A stretch of 64,000 bases of DNA from WJLY01 sp964399265. GTDB lineage: Bacteria; Joyebacterota; Joyebacteria; Joyebacterales; Joyebacteraceae. The stretch's first letter is position 1. Each line of letters opens with the position of its first letter. Positions 42,633 through 54,054 of the stretch are shown here, in pieces. Where the stretch lies: the NCBI GenBank assembly GCA_964399265.1, contig CAYNQF010000003.1, positions 3,979-67,978 of the forward strand. Direction: 5' to 3'. The position numbers and the translations under genes are program-made. Below the pieces are notes generated by a model. That model did not search any database, was not told the DNA's origin, and saw nothing but the letters and a program-made list of their open reading frames with translations.

Positions 42633-43736
42633 CTACTCCGTGAACTTGCCGTCCTTGTAGATGACCTTGCCGTCGGCGTATATGGTGCCGCCGTCGCGCA
42701 TGTCGTTCACCATGTCCCAGTGGATGCCTGACTTGTTCTTGCCTCCGGTGTCGGGGTACGAGGCCCCGAGCGCCATGTGTATCGTGCCGCCGATCTTCTC
42801 GTCGAAGAGCGTGTTCTTCGTGAACTTCTGGATCGAGTAATTGGTTCCCACGGCGATCTCGCCCACGAACCTGCCGCCGGCGTCGGTGTCGAGGCTCGCG
42901 TTCAGGAAGTCGTCACCCTTATCCGCGCGCGCCTTCACCGCCTTCCCCTTCTTGAACTCGATCGTTACTCCGTATGCCTCCCTTCCGCCGTAGCAGGCGG
43001 GGAAGGAGAACGCGATCTTGCCCTCCACCGAATTCTCGATGGGGCCGGTGAAGATCTCTCCCGACGGCATGTTGTGTCTCCCGTCCGAGTTGATCCACTT
43101 GCGTCCCTCGACGCTCATCGAGATGTCGGTTCCCTTGGCGACGATGCGGAGCTTCTTGCACTGGTCCAGCATCTTGCAGATCTTCGCCTGCTTCCTGCGG
43201 ACCGACTTCCAGGCCGCCACCGGGTCCTTCTTGTGGACGAGGCACGCCTTCAAGACGAAGTCCTCGTACTCGGAGAGCGACATCTCCGCGTCCTGGGCGC
43301 TCGCGTCACACGGGAACTGTGTGCCGCACCAGTCCAGCTCGCCCGCAGCCGAGCGCGACATGAACTTGTCGGAGATCTCGCTGTGCGCGGCCCTGGCAAT
43401 CGCCATGCGCTGCGGGTCGATGTTGGCGAGCGTCTTGGTGTTGGACGAGGCCCGGATGTTCAGGAGTTTGTCGATCGTGTCGATCGTGAACTCGGCGAGC
43501 GGGCTCACGTGCGTGAGCTGATGTTTCTTGGCCTCGCTGTAGAAGATCTCGTCGAGGCCCGGCAGGCTCAAGCGCATGAACGGATGTCCTCCGGCCGCGA
43601 GCGCCCTGCGGTAGACCTCACGCAGCAGCGGTGCAGCGATCGGCGTGGAGTTGATCTGAACGAGGTCGCCCTTCTCGACCTCGAGGCAGTAGTCGACCAG
43701 GACCTCTGCGAGCTTGACGTAGCGGGGATCTGTCAC
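42633..43736 (-). CDS. M29-family aminopeptidase (paralogue B)
   Basis: A 367-residue M29 metallopeptidase with the same metal-ligand segments as the neighbouring paralogue (MPSGEIFTGPIENSVEG, VGEIAVGTNYSIQKF, GTIHMALGAS, GIHWDMVNDMRDGG). The GTG start at 43736 has GAGGAG nine bases upstream. The two copies are separated by 102 bases and have the same orientation and length, so they arose by tandem duplication. Both keep all visible ligand residues and are probably both active. Confidence 0.92.
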   Translation of the reverse strand: MTDPRYVKLAEVLVDYCLEVEKGDLVQINSTPIAAPLLREVYRRALAAGGHPFMRLSLPGLDEIFYSEAKKHQLTHVSPLAEFTIDTIDKLLNIRASSNTKTLANIDPQRMAIARAAHSEISDKFMSRSAAGELDWCGTQFPCDASAQDAEMSLSEYEDFVLKACLVHKKDPVAAWKSVRRKQAKICKMLDQCKKLRIVAKGTDISMSVEGRKWINSDGRHNMPSGEIFTGPIENSVEGKIAFSFPACYGGREAYGVTIEFKKGKAVKARADKGDDFLNASLDTDAGGRFVGEIAVGTNYSIQKFTKNTLFDEKIGGTIHMALGASYPDTGGKNKSGIHWDMVNDMRDGGTIYADGKVIYKDGKFTE

Positions 43737-43840
43737 GGCGTTCGTCTCCTCTGGCGTCAGCTCCCGGCGGCGGGTGCCACGAGTCTCCGCTTGTTGGTGT
43801 GCGACCGCCCGCGCGCGGCAGTGCCCGGACGGTAGATGTG

Positions 43841-45490
43841 TCAGTGATCGATTCTTGCGGCTATCGGCATGCGCCGCCCGGTTCCGAAGGCCTTGCTCGT
43901 GACCTTGAGTCCCGGGGCGGCCTGGCGTCTCTTGTACTCGTTCCTGTCGACCGCGCGCACCACCCAGGCCACGGTATCTTCCGGAATGCCCTCAGCAACG
44001 ATCTCCCGCGGAGAGGACGTTCCGTCGATGTACATGTCCAGGATGTGGTCGAGCACATCGTATGGCGGCAGCGTGTCCTGGTCGCGCTGGTCGGGCCGGA
44101 GTTCCGCGGACGGCCACTTCTCGATTATCGATGCCGGTATCACCCGGCGCTCTCGGTTGAGGTTGCGGGCGAGAGCGTACACCTCGGTCTTGGGCACGTC
44201 CGAGATGACCGCGAGACCCCCGCTCATGTCGCCGTAGAGGGTGCAGTACCCGACGGCGACCTCGCTCTTGTTTCCCGTCGAGAGCAGTAGGTACCCGGAC
44301 TCGTTGGCCAGCGCCATCAGTATGTTGCCACGGATCCTGGCCTGTATGTTCTCCTTGGCGACGGTCACGTCGTCGCCCTCGAGGTAGGGGTCAAGTTGAG
44401 CGAGATACGATTCGTAGATGCCGGATATGGGGACGACCGAGAATCCGATCCCCAGATTGCGGGCAAGGACCCTCGAGTCCTCGATGCTGCCGCTCGACGA
44501 GTAAGGGGACGGCATCGTGACACCCATGACGTTCCCCGGGCCAAGCGCTTCGACCGCGAGCGCCGCGACGACGGCCGAGTCGATGCCGCCGGAGAGGCCG
44601 ACCGCCACCTTAGCGAACCCGCACTTCCTGACGTAGTCCCGAAGTCCTGTTACTAGAGCTCTCCGTATCGAGTCGACGCGGTCGTCGGGCAGGAACTCCG
44701 CTCCCGGTCCCGGAGACGCGAGGTCTACGATCCTCACTTCCTCCTCGAACGCGGGGAGATAGGCATGCAGCGCCCCGTCGGGTGCGACGACCGCGCTCCG
44801 GCCGTCGAAGACGAGTTCGTCGTTGCCGCCGACCTGGTTGACCACGAGGAACGGGACTCCGTGTCTCGCCGCGTGTCCACGGAAGAGCCCGTAGCGAATC
44901 TCGTCCTTGCCCGCATAGAACGGGGACGCGGAGACGTTGATGATGATCGTGGCGCCTCGCTCGGCCAGTTCGGCGATCGGGTCCCTCGTGTATATGCTCC
45001 GGTGCCAGAGCGAGGCATCGTTCCACGCATCCTCGCAGATGGAGATGCCCAACACCTCTCCGGCGAACGGAACCGGGTGCACCTCCGGCGCCGGGTCGAA
45101 GTAGCGCGCCTCGTCGAAGACGTCGTAGGTGGGGAGGAGCGACTTGTGGACCGTGGCGACCGTGCCGCCGTCCTTCAGGAGAACCGCGGAATTGTGAAGC
45201 CCCTTGCCGGCGCGACAGTCGCTTCGTGTCACGGTCCCCACGAGAACGGCCGTCTCCGGATGGCGCGTCGAGAGGGCCGCTGCACTCGACAACGCGACCT
45301 CCGCTCTGTCGATGAACCAGGGCTTGTCCAGCAGGTCCTGCGGGGGGTAGCCGGTCAGGAACAGCTCGGGGAAGATCGCAATCTCCGGTCCCTCGGCGGA
45401 GACGCCCGCAAGGGCCTCCTCCATGAGCGAGAGGTTCCCATCGAAATCGCCAACGGTCGGGTTCAGCTGGCAGAGTGCCGCTCGCACCAC
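43841..45490 (-). CDS. nadE: Glutamine-dependent NAD+ synthetase
   Basis: A 549-residue two-domain enzyme making NAD+ from deamido-NAD+, ATP and glutamine. The N-terminal nitrilase-like domain has the catalytic Glu (FPELFLTGYPPQDL), Lys (VHKSLLPTYDVFDE) and Cys (GISICEDAWND) of glutaminase activity. The C-terminal domain has the P-loop-like VGLSGGIDSAVVAALA, MPSPYSSSGSIEDS, STGNKSEVAVGYCTLYGDMSGG and KWPSAELRPDQRDQDTLPPYDVLD. Length is typical of the NadE(Gln) type. It is a single gene on the minus strand between the APC permease and the aminopeptidases. Confidence 0.95.
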   Translation of the reverse strand: MVRAALCQLNPTVGDFDGNLSLMEEALAGVSAEGPEIAIFPELFLTGYPPQDLLDKPWFIDRAEVALSSAAALSTRHPETAVLVGTVTRSDCRAGKGLHNSAVLLKDGGTVATVHKSLLPTYDVFDEARYFDPAPEVHPVPFAGEVLGISICEDAWNDASLWHRSIYTRDPIAELAERGATIIINVSASPFYAGKDEIRYGLFRGHAARHGVPFLVVNQVGGNDELVFDGRSAVVAPDGALHAYLPAFEEEVRIVDLASPGPGAEFLPDDRVDSIRRALVTGLRDYVRKCGFAKVAVGLSGGIDSAVVAALAVEALGPGNVMGVTMPSPYSSSGSIEDSRVLARNLGIGFSVVPISGIYESYLAQLDPYLEGDDVTVAKENIQARIRGNILMALANESGYLLLSTGNKSEVAVGYCTLYGDMSGGLAVISDVPKTEVYALARNLNRERRVIPASIIEKWPSAELRPDQRDQDTLPPYDVLDHILDMYIDGTSSPREIVAEGIPEDTVAWVVRAVDRNEYKRRQAAPGLKVTSKAFGTGRRMPIAARIDH

Positions 45491-45630
45491 AACCTCCGCT
45501 TCAAGGAAGGCCAGAGAGGCGTCGCAGGACGCAGGGCGGAACCATGATAACGCCTATGGAGTGGGCGTTCCAGAGCGAAGTCCGCAGGCCACGGGCGCCC
45601 GCACTGGGGCCCGCCGGCTCGCGCCGCGGG

Positions 45631-47645
45631 TCAGTTCTCCCCGTGCGTGTCCATCTCCGGGTCTCTGCGCCGCTCGCTCAGAAGCACCAGGTTCCGTAGC
45701 TCCTCGGGCGTTCTCGCGCCCATCCAGCGCTCGTCGAAATCCGGGGCCTGCGTCAGCTGGGCGATGTGCATTAGCGCCCTCAGGTGGTAGCTGCGCTCGT
45801 CCGTGGATCCAATGAGGACGAAGACGGCATGGACCGGCGGCAGGTCCGCGGAGAACGTGATGCCGCCGCACGAGCGCGCGAGCAGGATGTCGAAGACGTG
45901 GTCGCCGTCCACGACGATGTGTGGTATGGCGAGGCCCGGTCTGAGTGCGGTAGTCGACTGCTCCTCCCGCTTGATGAGGAGGTCGTATATCTGGCTCTCC
46001 GGCTTGACCATCTCGTGAGCGAGTATCTTCGCGATCCTCCGGAAGAAGTCGTGAAGCGGCTCGCCGGGCTCCATGTCGAGGATGGTGCACCGCTTGACCA
46101 GACGATCGAAGCGGTCCTCCACTATCTCGTCTCGAACCTTGATTATCTCGCGAAGTTCCATGTCGAGCGACGACGTCACGAGCTCCCGCGACGTCACGCG
46201 ACGTACGAGCTGGATGAGTGCGGAGTCCTTGCGTTCGCTCCGCTTCGCGTACAGGACGTACCAGACCAGGCTTCCGCCGAAGAAGAATGCGGTGACGAGG
46301 AGCGGCACCGCGCCCATCCCGAGTACCAGAAACCCGTACAGCGCGATGGCGGCGATCTGCACCCACGGGTAGAGAGGCGAGACGAACGAGGGGCGGTAGT
46401 GCTGTAACTTGCTCTCTCTCATGATGATGACCGCGACGTTCACAAGCAGAAAGAGGATGATCATCATCGTCGAGGCGACCTTGACGAGCGTCACCAGATC
46501 GAGAAACGCGATGGCCGCGATCATGATGCCGCCGGTCAGGAGTATGGCGTAGTGCGGCGTGTTTCGCTTCTCGTTGACCCGGCCCAGGAACGCAGGGAGA
46601 ATGTTGTCCCGGCTCATGGCCATGGGCGTGCGCGACGCTGAGAGTATGCCCGCGTTACCGGTCGTCGTGAACGCGATGAGCGCCGCCACGGCCATGATGA
46701 TGAGCCCCGGGGTCCCCAAGAAGCCCGCGGCGGCCGTAGAGATCGGCGTGGTCGATCCGGAGAGCCGCGCCCCGTCCACGACTCCAACGGCGACGAATAT
46801 CGTCGCGACGTAGAGGGCGGTCACTATGAAGAACGCGAGCAGCATTCCGAGAGGGATGTTCCTGGTCGGGTCCTTCACCTCTTCGGCCACACCCGCCACC
46901 TTCGTAAGACCGCCGTAGGAGACGAAGACGAGTCCGGCGGTCGCGAAGATGGCCGGCCATCCGCCGGGCGCGAACGGCACGTAGCGGTGGACGTCGATCG
47001 CGGGCGCACCGCGAACGATGTAGAAGATGAGCGTGGCGAGGAGGCCGACGACGAGCACCGACTGGAGACGCCCGGCGTGCTTCGCTCCGGCGAGATTGAC
47101 GATCATGAAGAGGATGGTCAGCGCGACCGCGATCAGTTTGATCGCGGCGGGGGAGATGTCGGGCCACACGAGAACGGCGAAGGAGCCCATGCCCAGGAGG
47201 GCGAACGCCGATTTGAACGTCAGCGAGAACCAGGACGCCATTCCGCCAATCGTGCCCAGCGCACCGCCAAGGCTCCGCTCGATGTAGAAGTAGGTACCGC
47301 CGGCCTTGGGCATCGCCGTCGACAGCTCGGCCTTGCTGAAGAGAGCCGGCAGGACGAAGACGCCGGCGAGGGCGTAGGCGACGATCACCGACGGGCCGGC
47401 CAGCGCGTAGGCCACCCCTGGCAACACGAACAGGCCGGAGCTGATCATCGCTCCAGACGCGATCGTGAAGACGTCGAGCAGGCCCAGTTCCTTGCGGAGC
47501 TGCAGACTCGCCCCCTGGTCGCGGTTGCCGCCCGAATCGCGGCCGCTCCCCGAATCTCCGCGAGGCGCGGCGGTGCGCCGCGGCCCGCGTCCGAGGCTAC
47601 CTCTTGAGCGGCCCTGCTGAGCGTGTCGTCGATGCTGTCGACCAT
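45631..47645 (-). CDS. APC amino-acid permease fused to a PTS EIIA/PtsN-like domain; probable frameshift near the 5' end
   Basis: From about 47510 downward the frame codes an APC-superfamily permease of about twelve membrane helices (LRKELGLLDVFTIASGAMISSGLFVLPG, GGTYFYIERSLGG, GLTKVAGVAEEVKDPTRNIPLG). It continues into a cytoplasmic EIIA type-2/PtsN-like domain (MVKPESQIYDLLIKREEQSTTALRPGLAIPHIVVDG), where His in AIPHI is the expected phosphoacceptor. Upstream of a run of five C (47511-47515) this frame turns into Arg/Gly-rich sequence. Another frame gives a normal-looking N-terminus (VDSIDDTLSRAAQEVASDAGRGAP) from ATG 47645, so a one-base indel in the homopolymer is likely. Otherwise translation might start at a CTG near 47500. 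The fusion suggests that transport is controlled by PTS phosphorylation. Confidence 0.75.
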
Positions 47646-47789
47646 GACGCACGACGCGCAGGATGATGCTATCACACCCTGGACAGGCCCACAAGACAGG
47701 CCCCCCGCGCGCCCCGTCGACCGAAGGTGTTCATCGCGGGCCCGCCATCTTCCCGGGTAGCGTGCTCTCTTGTCGTGGATGCTCTCCGT

Positions 47790-48266
47790 CTAGCGCGCGC
47801 TCCAGTCGACGGGGCCTGCGCGAAACCTCTCCGCCAGCCGGGGGAGCACGACCTCGTTCCACGCGTGGTCGAAGTACTCGAGTGCCCTGTCCCACTCGCC
47901 GCCGTCGCCCCAGCCGTCGTGGGTGAGGCGAACCCTAGTGCGACCGTCCTCGATCGGGCTCAACCTCACCACTACGTGGGTGCGTTGGCCTCTGACGGTC
48001 GGGAGCGATGGTGGGGCGTTCCAGGTGAAGGAGAGCATCGTGGGTCTCTGGAAGGCCAGGATCCGCATGTCGTCGGCGCCGCGCATGCCGGGCTCGGCGT
48101 CCGGCAGGAAGAAGATCTCGTATGGGCCGTCTGGGCGCAGCTCCAGGTTGCAGGCCGGGGCAAAGAAGGACGTGATGCCTTCCTCGGTCGTCCATGCCTC
48201 CCAGACTTCCTCCACAGAGGCGTCTACGACGATCTCGCACACTACCGCCGTCCTCTCAGGGCTCAT
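47790..48266 (-). CDS. AHSA1/START-like SRPBCC family protein
   Basis: A 158-residue protein with the AHSA1-type start VVCEIVVDASVEEVWEAWTTEEGITSFFAPACNLELRPDGPYEIFF and the ending GWGDGGEWDRALEYFDHAWNEVVLPRLAERF typical of the family. These are small helix-grip ligand-binding proteins of mostly unknown role. The second ATG (48266) has AGGAG nine bases upstream, whereas for the first (48275) the purine tract touches the start codon. It is transcribed away from the TrkA-C membrane protein. Confidence 0.88.
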   Translation of the reverse strand: MSPERTAVVCEIVVDASVEEVWEAWTTEEGITSFFAPACNLELRPDGPYEIFFLPDAEPGMRGADDMRILAFQRPTMLSFTWNAPPSLPTVRGQRTHVVVRLSPIEDGRTRVRLTHDGWGDGGEWDRALEYFDHAWNEVVLPRLAERFRAGPVDWSAR

Positions 48267-48286
48267 CGCGGGCATCTCCTAGCTTC

Positions 48287-48315
48287 TTGGCACACGTTCC
48301 GTTCGGGGATATGAT
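48287..48315 (+). promoter_or_regulatory. Predicted strong promoter for the TrkA-C membrane protein
   Basis: TTGGCA (48287-48292) and TATGAT (48310-48315), each matching five of six consensus bases, with a 17-base spacer; the ATG is 47 bases beyond the -10. Confidence 0.65.
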
Positions 48316-48362
48316 ACGAGACCGGTAGCGCTCACGAAACCCCGCATCGGGAGGAACGTCAC

Positions 48363-49070
48363 ATGCACGGGTACTACTATCTGATCCCAACTGTGATTGC
48401 CGTCCTGATCTCACTGCTCGTAGTCAGGGGCGCGGCCATAGCGCTCATGATGACGGGGATGGACCGCGACCGGGCGCGGTTCCAGGCGCTGTCGGCGTTC
48501 TCCGGGACCGGGTTCACCACGAGAGAGGCTGAGTCGGTGGTGAACAACCCCCGTCGGAGGAGGATCGTGAGCTGGCTCATGATCACAGGAAACGCCGGGG
48601 TTGTGGCTGTCATAGTGACGGCGACGTCGTCGCTCGTCAGCAGCAAGGGCGTCGACATCCCAATCAGCGCCGTGGCGCTGGTCGCAGCCGCGTTTGTCAT
48701 CTACAGGATCGCCATGCACCAGGGCGTCCTCAAACGCTGGGACATCTTCATCGAGGACAGGATCGTGAAGTCGAGGGTCCTGGAGGAGATCTCCACCGAG
48801 GACCTGCTGCACTTTGGAGAAGGCTATGGCTTGGTGCGCGAGATCATCACGGACAGGTCGCTCCTGGCCGGCAGGTCGCTCATCGACGCGCGGCTCAGTT
48901 CTAAGGGCCTGCTGGTGCTCGGCATCGAGCGCGGTCCGAGGTGGCTTCCAATCCCGGCTGCGTCGACCGTCATAGAGCAGGGCGACCGGCTCGTGGTCTA
49001 TGGTCCGATGGCCGTGCTCAAGGCCCTGCTCAAGGACGCGCAGCCCATCGCCGAGCAGGCTCAGGGATGA
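48363..49070 (+). CDS. Membrane protein with cytoplasmic TrkA-C (RCK_C) domain
   Basis: A 235-residue protein with an N-terminal membrane helix (YLIPTVIAVLISLLVV), a short loop with ALSAFSGTGFTTREAESVVNNPRRRRI, and two more helices (WLMITGNAGVVAVIVTATS and ISAVALVAAAFVIYRI). A linker leads to a C-terminal RCK_C/TrkA-C domain (LAGRSLIDARLSSKGLLVLGIERG ... VIEQGDRLVVYGP) over about residues 160-230. TrkA-C domains bind small ligands such as cyclic di-AMP or nucleotides and gate cation transport. The SGTGFTT segment recalls a K+ filter loop but there are too few helices for a full Trk channel; it may be a regulatory or accessory protein. Confidence 0.8.
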   Translation: MHGYYYLIPTVIAVLISLLVVRGAAIALMMTGMDRDRARFQALSAFSGTGFTTREAESVVNNPRRRRIVSWLMITGNAGVVAVIVTATSSLVSSKGVDIPISAVALVAAAFVIYRIAMHQGVLKRWDIFIEDRIVKSRVLEEISTEDLLHFGEGYGLVREIITDRSLLAGRSLIDARLSSKGLLVLGIERGPRWLPIPAASTVIEQGDRLVVYGPMAVLKALLKDAQPIAEQAQG

Positions 49071-49133
49071 CGGCTCGCTCCATGCGTCGGATGCCCGGAT
49101 AGCACTTGCCGCGCCGTCCAGGCCGATGATCGC

Positions 49134-49150
49134 GGGCCGCCGAACGGCCC
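49134..49150. terminator. Short hairpin between convergent genes
   Basis: GGGCCG (49134-49139) and CGGCCC (49145-49150) form a 6-bp stem with a five-base loop between the TrkA-C stop (49070) and the prolyl oligopeptidase stop (49155). No T-run; weak. Confidence 0.3.
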
Positions 49151-49154
49151 TCCG

Positions 49155-51350
<2,196 letters not shown>

Positions 51351-51372
51351 CTGCGTGCTCCTCTTTCGCGGG

Positions 51373-53511
51373 CTATCCGAGTCCCCAGAGCATTCCTATT
51401 CTATAGACACCGAAGCTGACGAGCCAGGCTAATGCCGTCTGGTAGCCGATCGAGAACCACATCCAGCGAGCGCCGGCCTCGCGCTTGATGGCGATGACGG
51501 CGACGATGCATGGCGTATACAACAGGACGAACACCATGAACGCAAAGGCCGAGAGCGGCGTGATACCGCTCGAGGGACTTGAGAGAGCTGACTGCAGCGA
51601 CTTGCGATCCTGACCTTCCCCGACGTGGTAGAGGACGCCCATCGTCGAGACGATGACCTCCTTCGCGACGAAGCCGGTCATGAGGCTCACGCCCATCTCC
51701 CACGTGAATCCCATCGGCGCGACGACCGGGCTGATGAATTTTCCCGCCTGGCCTATGTACGAGGTCTCTATCTGTTGAGCCGCGTGGTCGTGCCGGAGTT
51801 GCGCGGCCTGCGCTGCCGCCGCGGGCGTCCCGGCGGCCTGGAGTGACGCCAGCTCCTGTTCGTACTCTGCCGTCCCGGGAGCCTCGGGGAATGCGCCCAG
51901 GAACCAGAGGATGACGGAAGCAACGAGTATCACGCCGCCCATCTTCTGCAGGTATATCTTGGATCGCTCCCACATGTGGACCGTGAGCCCCTTGACGGTC
52001 GGGAACCTGTAGGGAGGAAGCTCCATGACGAACGGCGCGGGCGCGCTCCGGAAGAGCGTCGCCGCGAAGAGCCGCCCCATCAGCATGGCCATGACGATGC
52101 CCAGGAGGTAGATCGCGAAGACCGCCGTGCCCGCCTTTCCCGCGAAGAACGTGCCCGCTATCAGGAGGTAGATGGGGAGCCGGGCGCTGCACGACATGAG
52201 CGGCACGAGCAGTGTAGTGAGGAGGCGGTCGCGGTTGGACTCGAGCGTCCTCGTCGCCATGATGGCCGGCACGCTGCACCCGAACCCCATCAGGAGAGGA
52301 ATGAACGATTTTCCGTGCAGGCCCAGGCTGTGCATCAGCCTGTCCATCAGGAACGCGGCGCGTGCCATGTAGCCGGAGTCCTCGAGGAACGCCACACCGA
52401 GGAAGAGGATGAGGATGTTGGGCATGAACACGATGACGGAGCCCACGCCGCCCACAACGCCGTCCACGAGCAGCGAGGACAGCAGAGACTGGGGCAGCAC
52501 GGCGCCCAGCGTCGCCGACAGCCAGCCCACGAACCGGGAGATCCACATCTCGGGGTAGTCGCCGATGCGGAACGTCACCTGGAAGAGGATCCACATGAGG
52601 AGAAGGAAGACCGGGTAGCCGAGAAACCTGTTCGTGAGGACCTCGTCGATCCTTCTCGAGTTCTCCATGCGGTCGACCGTCTGCTCCGTCAGCGCCTCCC
52701 GTAGCGCGCCCTCTATGTAGCCGTACCGTCCTTCCGAGATGACCTTCTCCGCGTCGGAGCCCGTGGCGTTCTCGATGTGCCGGGTAAGCCGTTCGACCGC
52801 CTCTCGCACGGCCGCCGCCTGCGGAGTGTCGCACGCGGCGAGCTTCATCGCCTCCGGGTCCCGTTCGAGCAGCTTGATCGCGGTCCACCTTACCGGAGCG
52901 GCGCTTCTTATCTCGTCGCACTTCTCAATGAGCCCGATCAGTTCAGTGAGTACGTCATCGACGTGCGGGCCGTAGGAGACGGGGACGTGCCTGTGATGCT
53001 CCTCGCGGTCCTCGGCGAGGTCGATCGCAGCGTCGAGCAGCGAGTGGATGCCTTCCTCACGGCTAGCGATCGTCGTTACGACCGGCGCACCCATCATCTG
53101 ATGGAGCTTTTCGAGGTCGAGCGTGGCGCCGGAGCCCTCGAACTCGTCCCACATGTTCAGGTCGAGCACGAGGTCGACGCCCAGCTCCATGAGCTGGACG
53201 GTCAGGTAGAGGTTCCTGGCGAGGTTGCCGGTGTCGATGACGTGTATGACTATGTCGGGCGATTCTTCGACGATGAACGACCTGGCGGCGCGTTCTTCCA
53301 CGGAGTAGGCCGTCAGGCTGTACGTGCCGGGGAGGTCGACGACCTCGATCTCGTACCCTCGGTAGGAGAGGGACCCGATCTTCTTCTCTACGGTGACGCC
53401 CGGCCAGTTGCCTACCTTCTGCCTGGCTCCCGTCATCGCGTTGAAGACGGAGGTCTTGCCTGAGTTGGGGTTGCCCGCGAGGGCTATCCTCAGGCGCCTT
53501 TCTTCCACCAT
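51373..53511 (-). CDS. feoB: Ferrous iron transporter FeoB
   Basis: A 712-residue inner-membrane Fe2+ transporter. The N-terminal G domain has P-loop GNPNSGKTSVFNAMTG, the FeoB-typical VGNWPGVTVEKKIG, DLPGTYSL and NMWDEFEG (in place of the usual N-x-x-D context). The NFeoB helical region follows. Two Gate domains (FMPNILILFLGVAFLEDSGYMARAAFLMDRLMHSLGLHGKSFIPLLMGFGCSVPAIM and the C-terminal half) carry the Cys of GCSVPA. The N-terminal start is taken at ATG 53511 (MVEERRLRIALAG), which overlaps the feoA stop by 22 bases. It belongs to an operon DtxR-FeoX-FeoA-FeoB. Confidence 0.95.
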   Translation of the reverse strand: MVEERRLRIALAGNPNSGKTSVFNAMTGARQKVGNWPGVTVEKKIGSLSYRGYEIEVVDLPGTYSLTAYSVEERAARSFIVEESPDIVIHVIDTGNLARNLYLTVQLMELGVDLVLDLNMWDEFEGSGATLDLEKLHQMMGAPVVTTIASREEGIHSLLDAAIDLAEDREEHHRHVPVSYGPHVDDVLTELIGLIEKCDEIRSAAPVRWTAIKLLERDPEAMKLAACDTPQAAAVREAVERLTRHIENATGSDAEKVISEGRYGYIEGALREALTEQTVDRMENSRRIDEVLTNRFLGYPVFLLLMWILFQVTFRIGDYPEMWISRFVGWLSATLGAVLPQSLLSSLLVDGVVGGVGSVIVFMPNILILFLGVAFLEDSGYMARAAFLMDRLMHSLGLHGKSFIPLLMGFGCSVPAIMATRTLESNRDRLLTTLLVPLMSCSARLPIYLLIAGTFFAGKAGTAVFAIYLLGIVMAMLMGRLFAATLFRSAPAPFVMELPPYRFPTVKGLTVHMWERSKIYLQKMGGVILVASVILWFLGAFPEAPGTAEYEQELASLQAAGTPAAAAQAAQLRHDHAAQQIETSYIGQAGKFISPVVAPMGFTWEMGVSLMTGFVAKEVIVSTMGVLYHVGEGQDRKSLQSALSSPSSGITPLSAFAFMVFVLLYTPCIVAVIAIKREAGARWMWFSIGYQTALAWLVSFGVYRIGMLWGLG

Positions 53512-53849
53512 CCGCGCCCCTTGCCCCTGCGCAACCCGAACCTGCGACCGTGCGGGCGAAGCTCGTGGTCGCGCGGGCGACACCTCCCGCCGTGTCTCGG
53601 CCTGCATGTCTCCCCGGGTTCGACGACCACGTGCATCGCCTCCTTGCGGCGCAGCGTGACGTGTGTCCCGCCGACGCAGTACTCGATGGGGTTCATGAGA
53701 GGCGCCAGCTTGATGACCCGCACCGGGGCGCCCTTGATGAATCCCATGTCGAGGAGCCTGCGTCTGAACGCGCCCTCGCCGAGGACGTCCACGACGGTGC
53801 CGTCGTCGCCGGGCTGAAGAACCGCCAGCGGTAGAGTCGAGTGCGTCAT
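53490..53849 (-). CDS. feoA: FeoA domain protein
   Basis: A 119-residue protein whose first 80 residues form an SH3-like FeoA domain (LAVLQPGDDGTVVDVLGEGAFRRRLLDMGFIKGAPVRVIKLAPLMNPIEYCVGGTHVTLRRKEAMHVVV). It has an unusual C-terminal extension rich in Arg, His and Gly, with Cys residues in the part next to the domain (TCRPRHGGRCRPRDHE), that overlaps the feoB start. FeoA interacts with FeoB to support Fe2+ uptake. Its ATG overlaps the stop of the small upstream protein as ATGA. The basic tail is partly forced by the overlap but may bind the FeoB G domain. Confidence 0.9.
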   Translation of the reverse strand: MTHSTLPLAVLQPGDDGTVVDVLGEGAFRRRLLDMGFIKGAPVRVIKLAPLMNPIEYCVGGTHVTLRRKEAMHVVVEPGETCRPRHGGRCRPRDHELRPHGRRFGLRRGKGRGWWKKGA

Positions 53850-54016
53850 CGTAGTTCGTCCTCGCCGTGCTCAGTCGCTCGGGAGCCGTCGCAGTCGCCC
53901 GCCATCGGGCAGCCCGCGCACGGACCCGTCGAGGCGCGCCTGAACGAACGCCTCAGCATGATGCCGGCCGCGGCCACGGCCGCTATGAGAATCGCTGCAA
54001 GGATGATGCGTTCCAT
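53846..54016 (-). CDS. Small FeoB-associated Cys-rich membrane protein
   Basis: A 56-residue gene lying between the DtxR regulator and feoA. It begins MERIILAAILIAAVAAAAG-like with one membrane helix (residues 4-21), a basic stop-transfer patch (RRSFRR), then GPCAGCPMAGDCDG (C33, C36, C42), and an acidic end. One N-terminal helix plus C-x-x-C-x5-C is the pattern of FeoB-associated Cys-rich membrane proteins, thought to aid FeoB or carry iron. Its stop overlaps the feoA ATG (ATGA). No strong Shine-Dalgarno was seen. Confidence 0.8.
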   Translation of the reverse strand: MERIILAAILIAAVAAAGIMLRRSFRRASTGPCAGCPMAGDCDGSRATEHGEDELR

Positions 54017-54054
54017 GTTCGTTCCGTCTCGCCGTGCTCGTCGTATCGAGCTGC

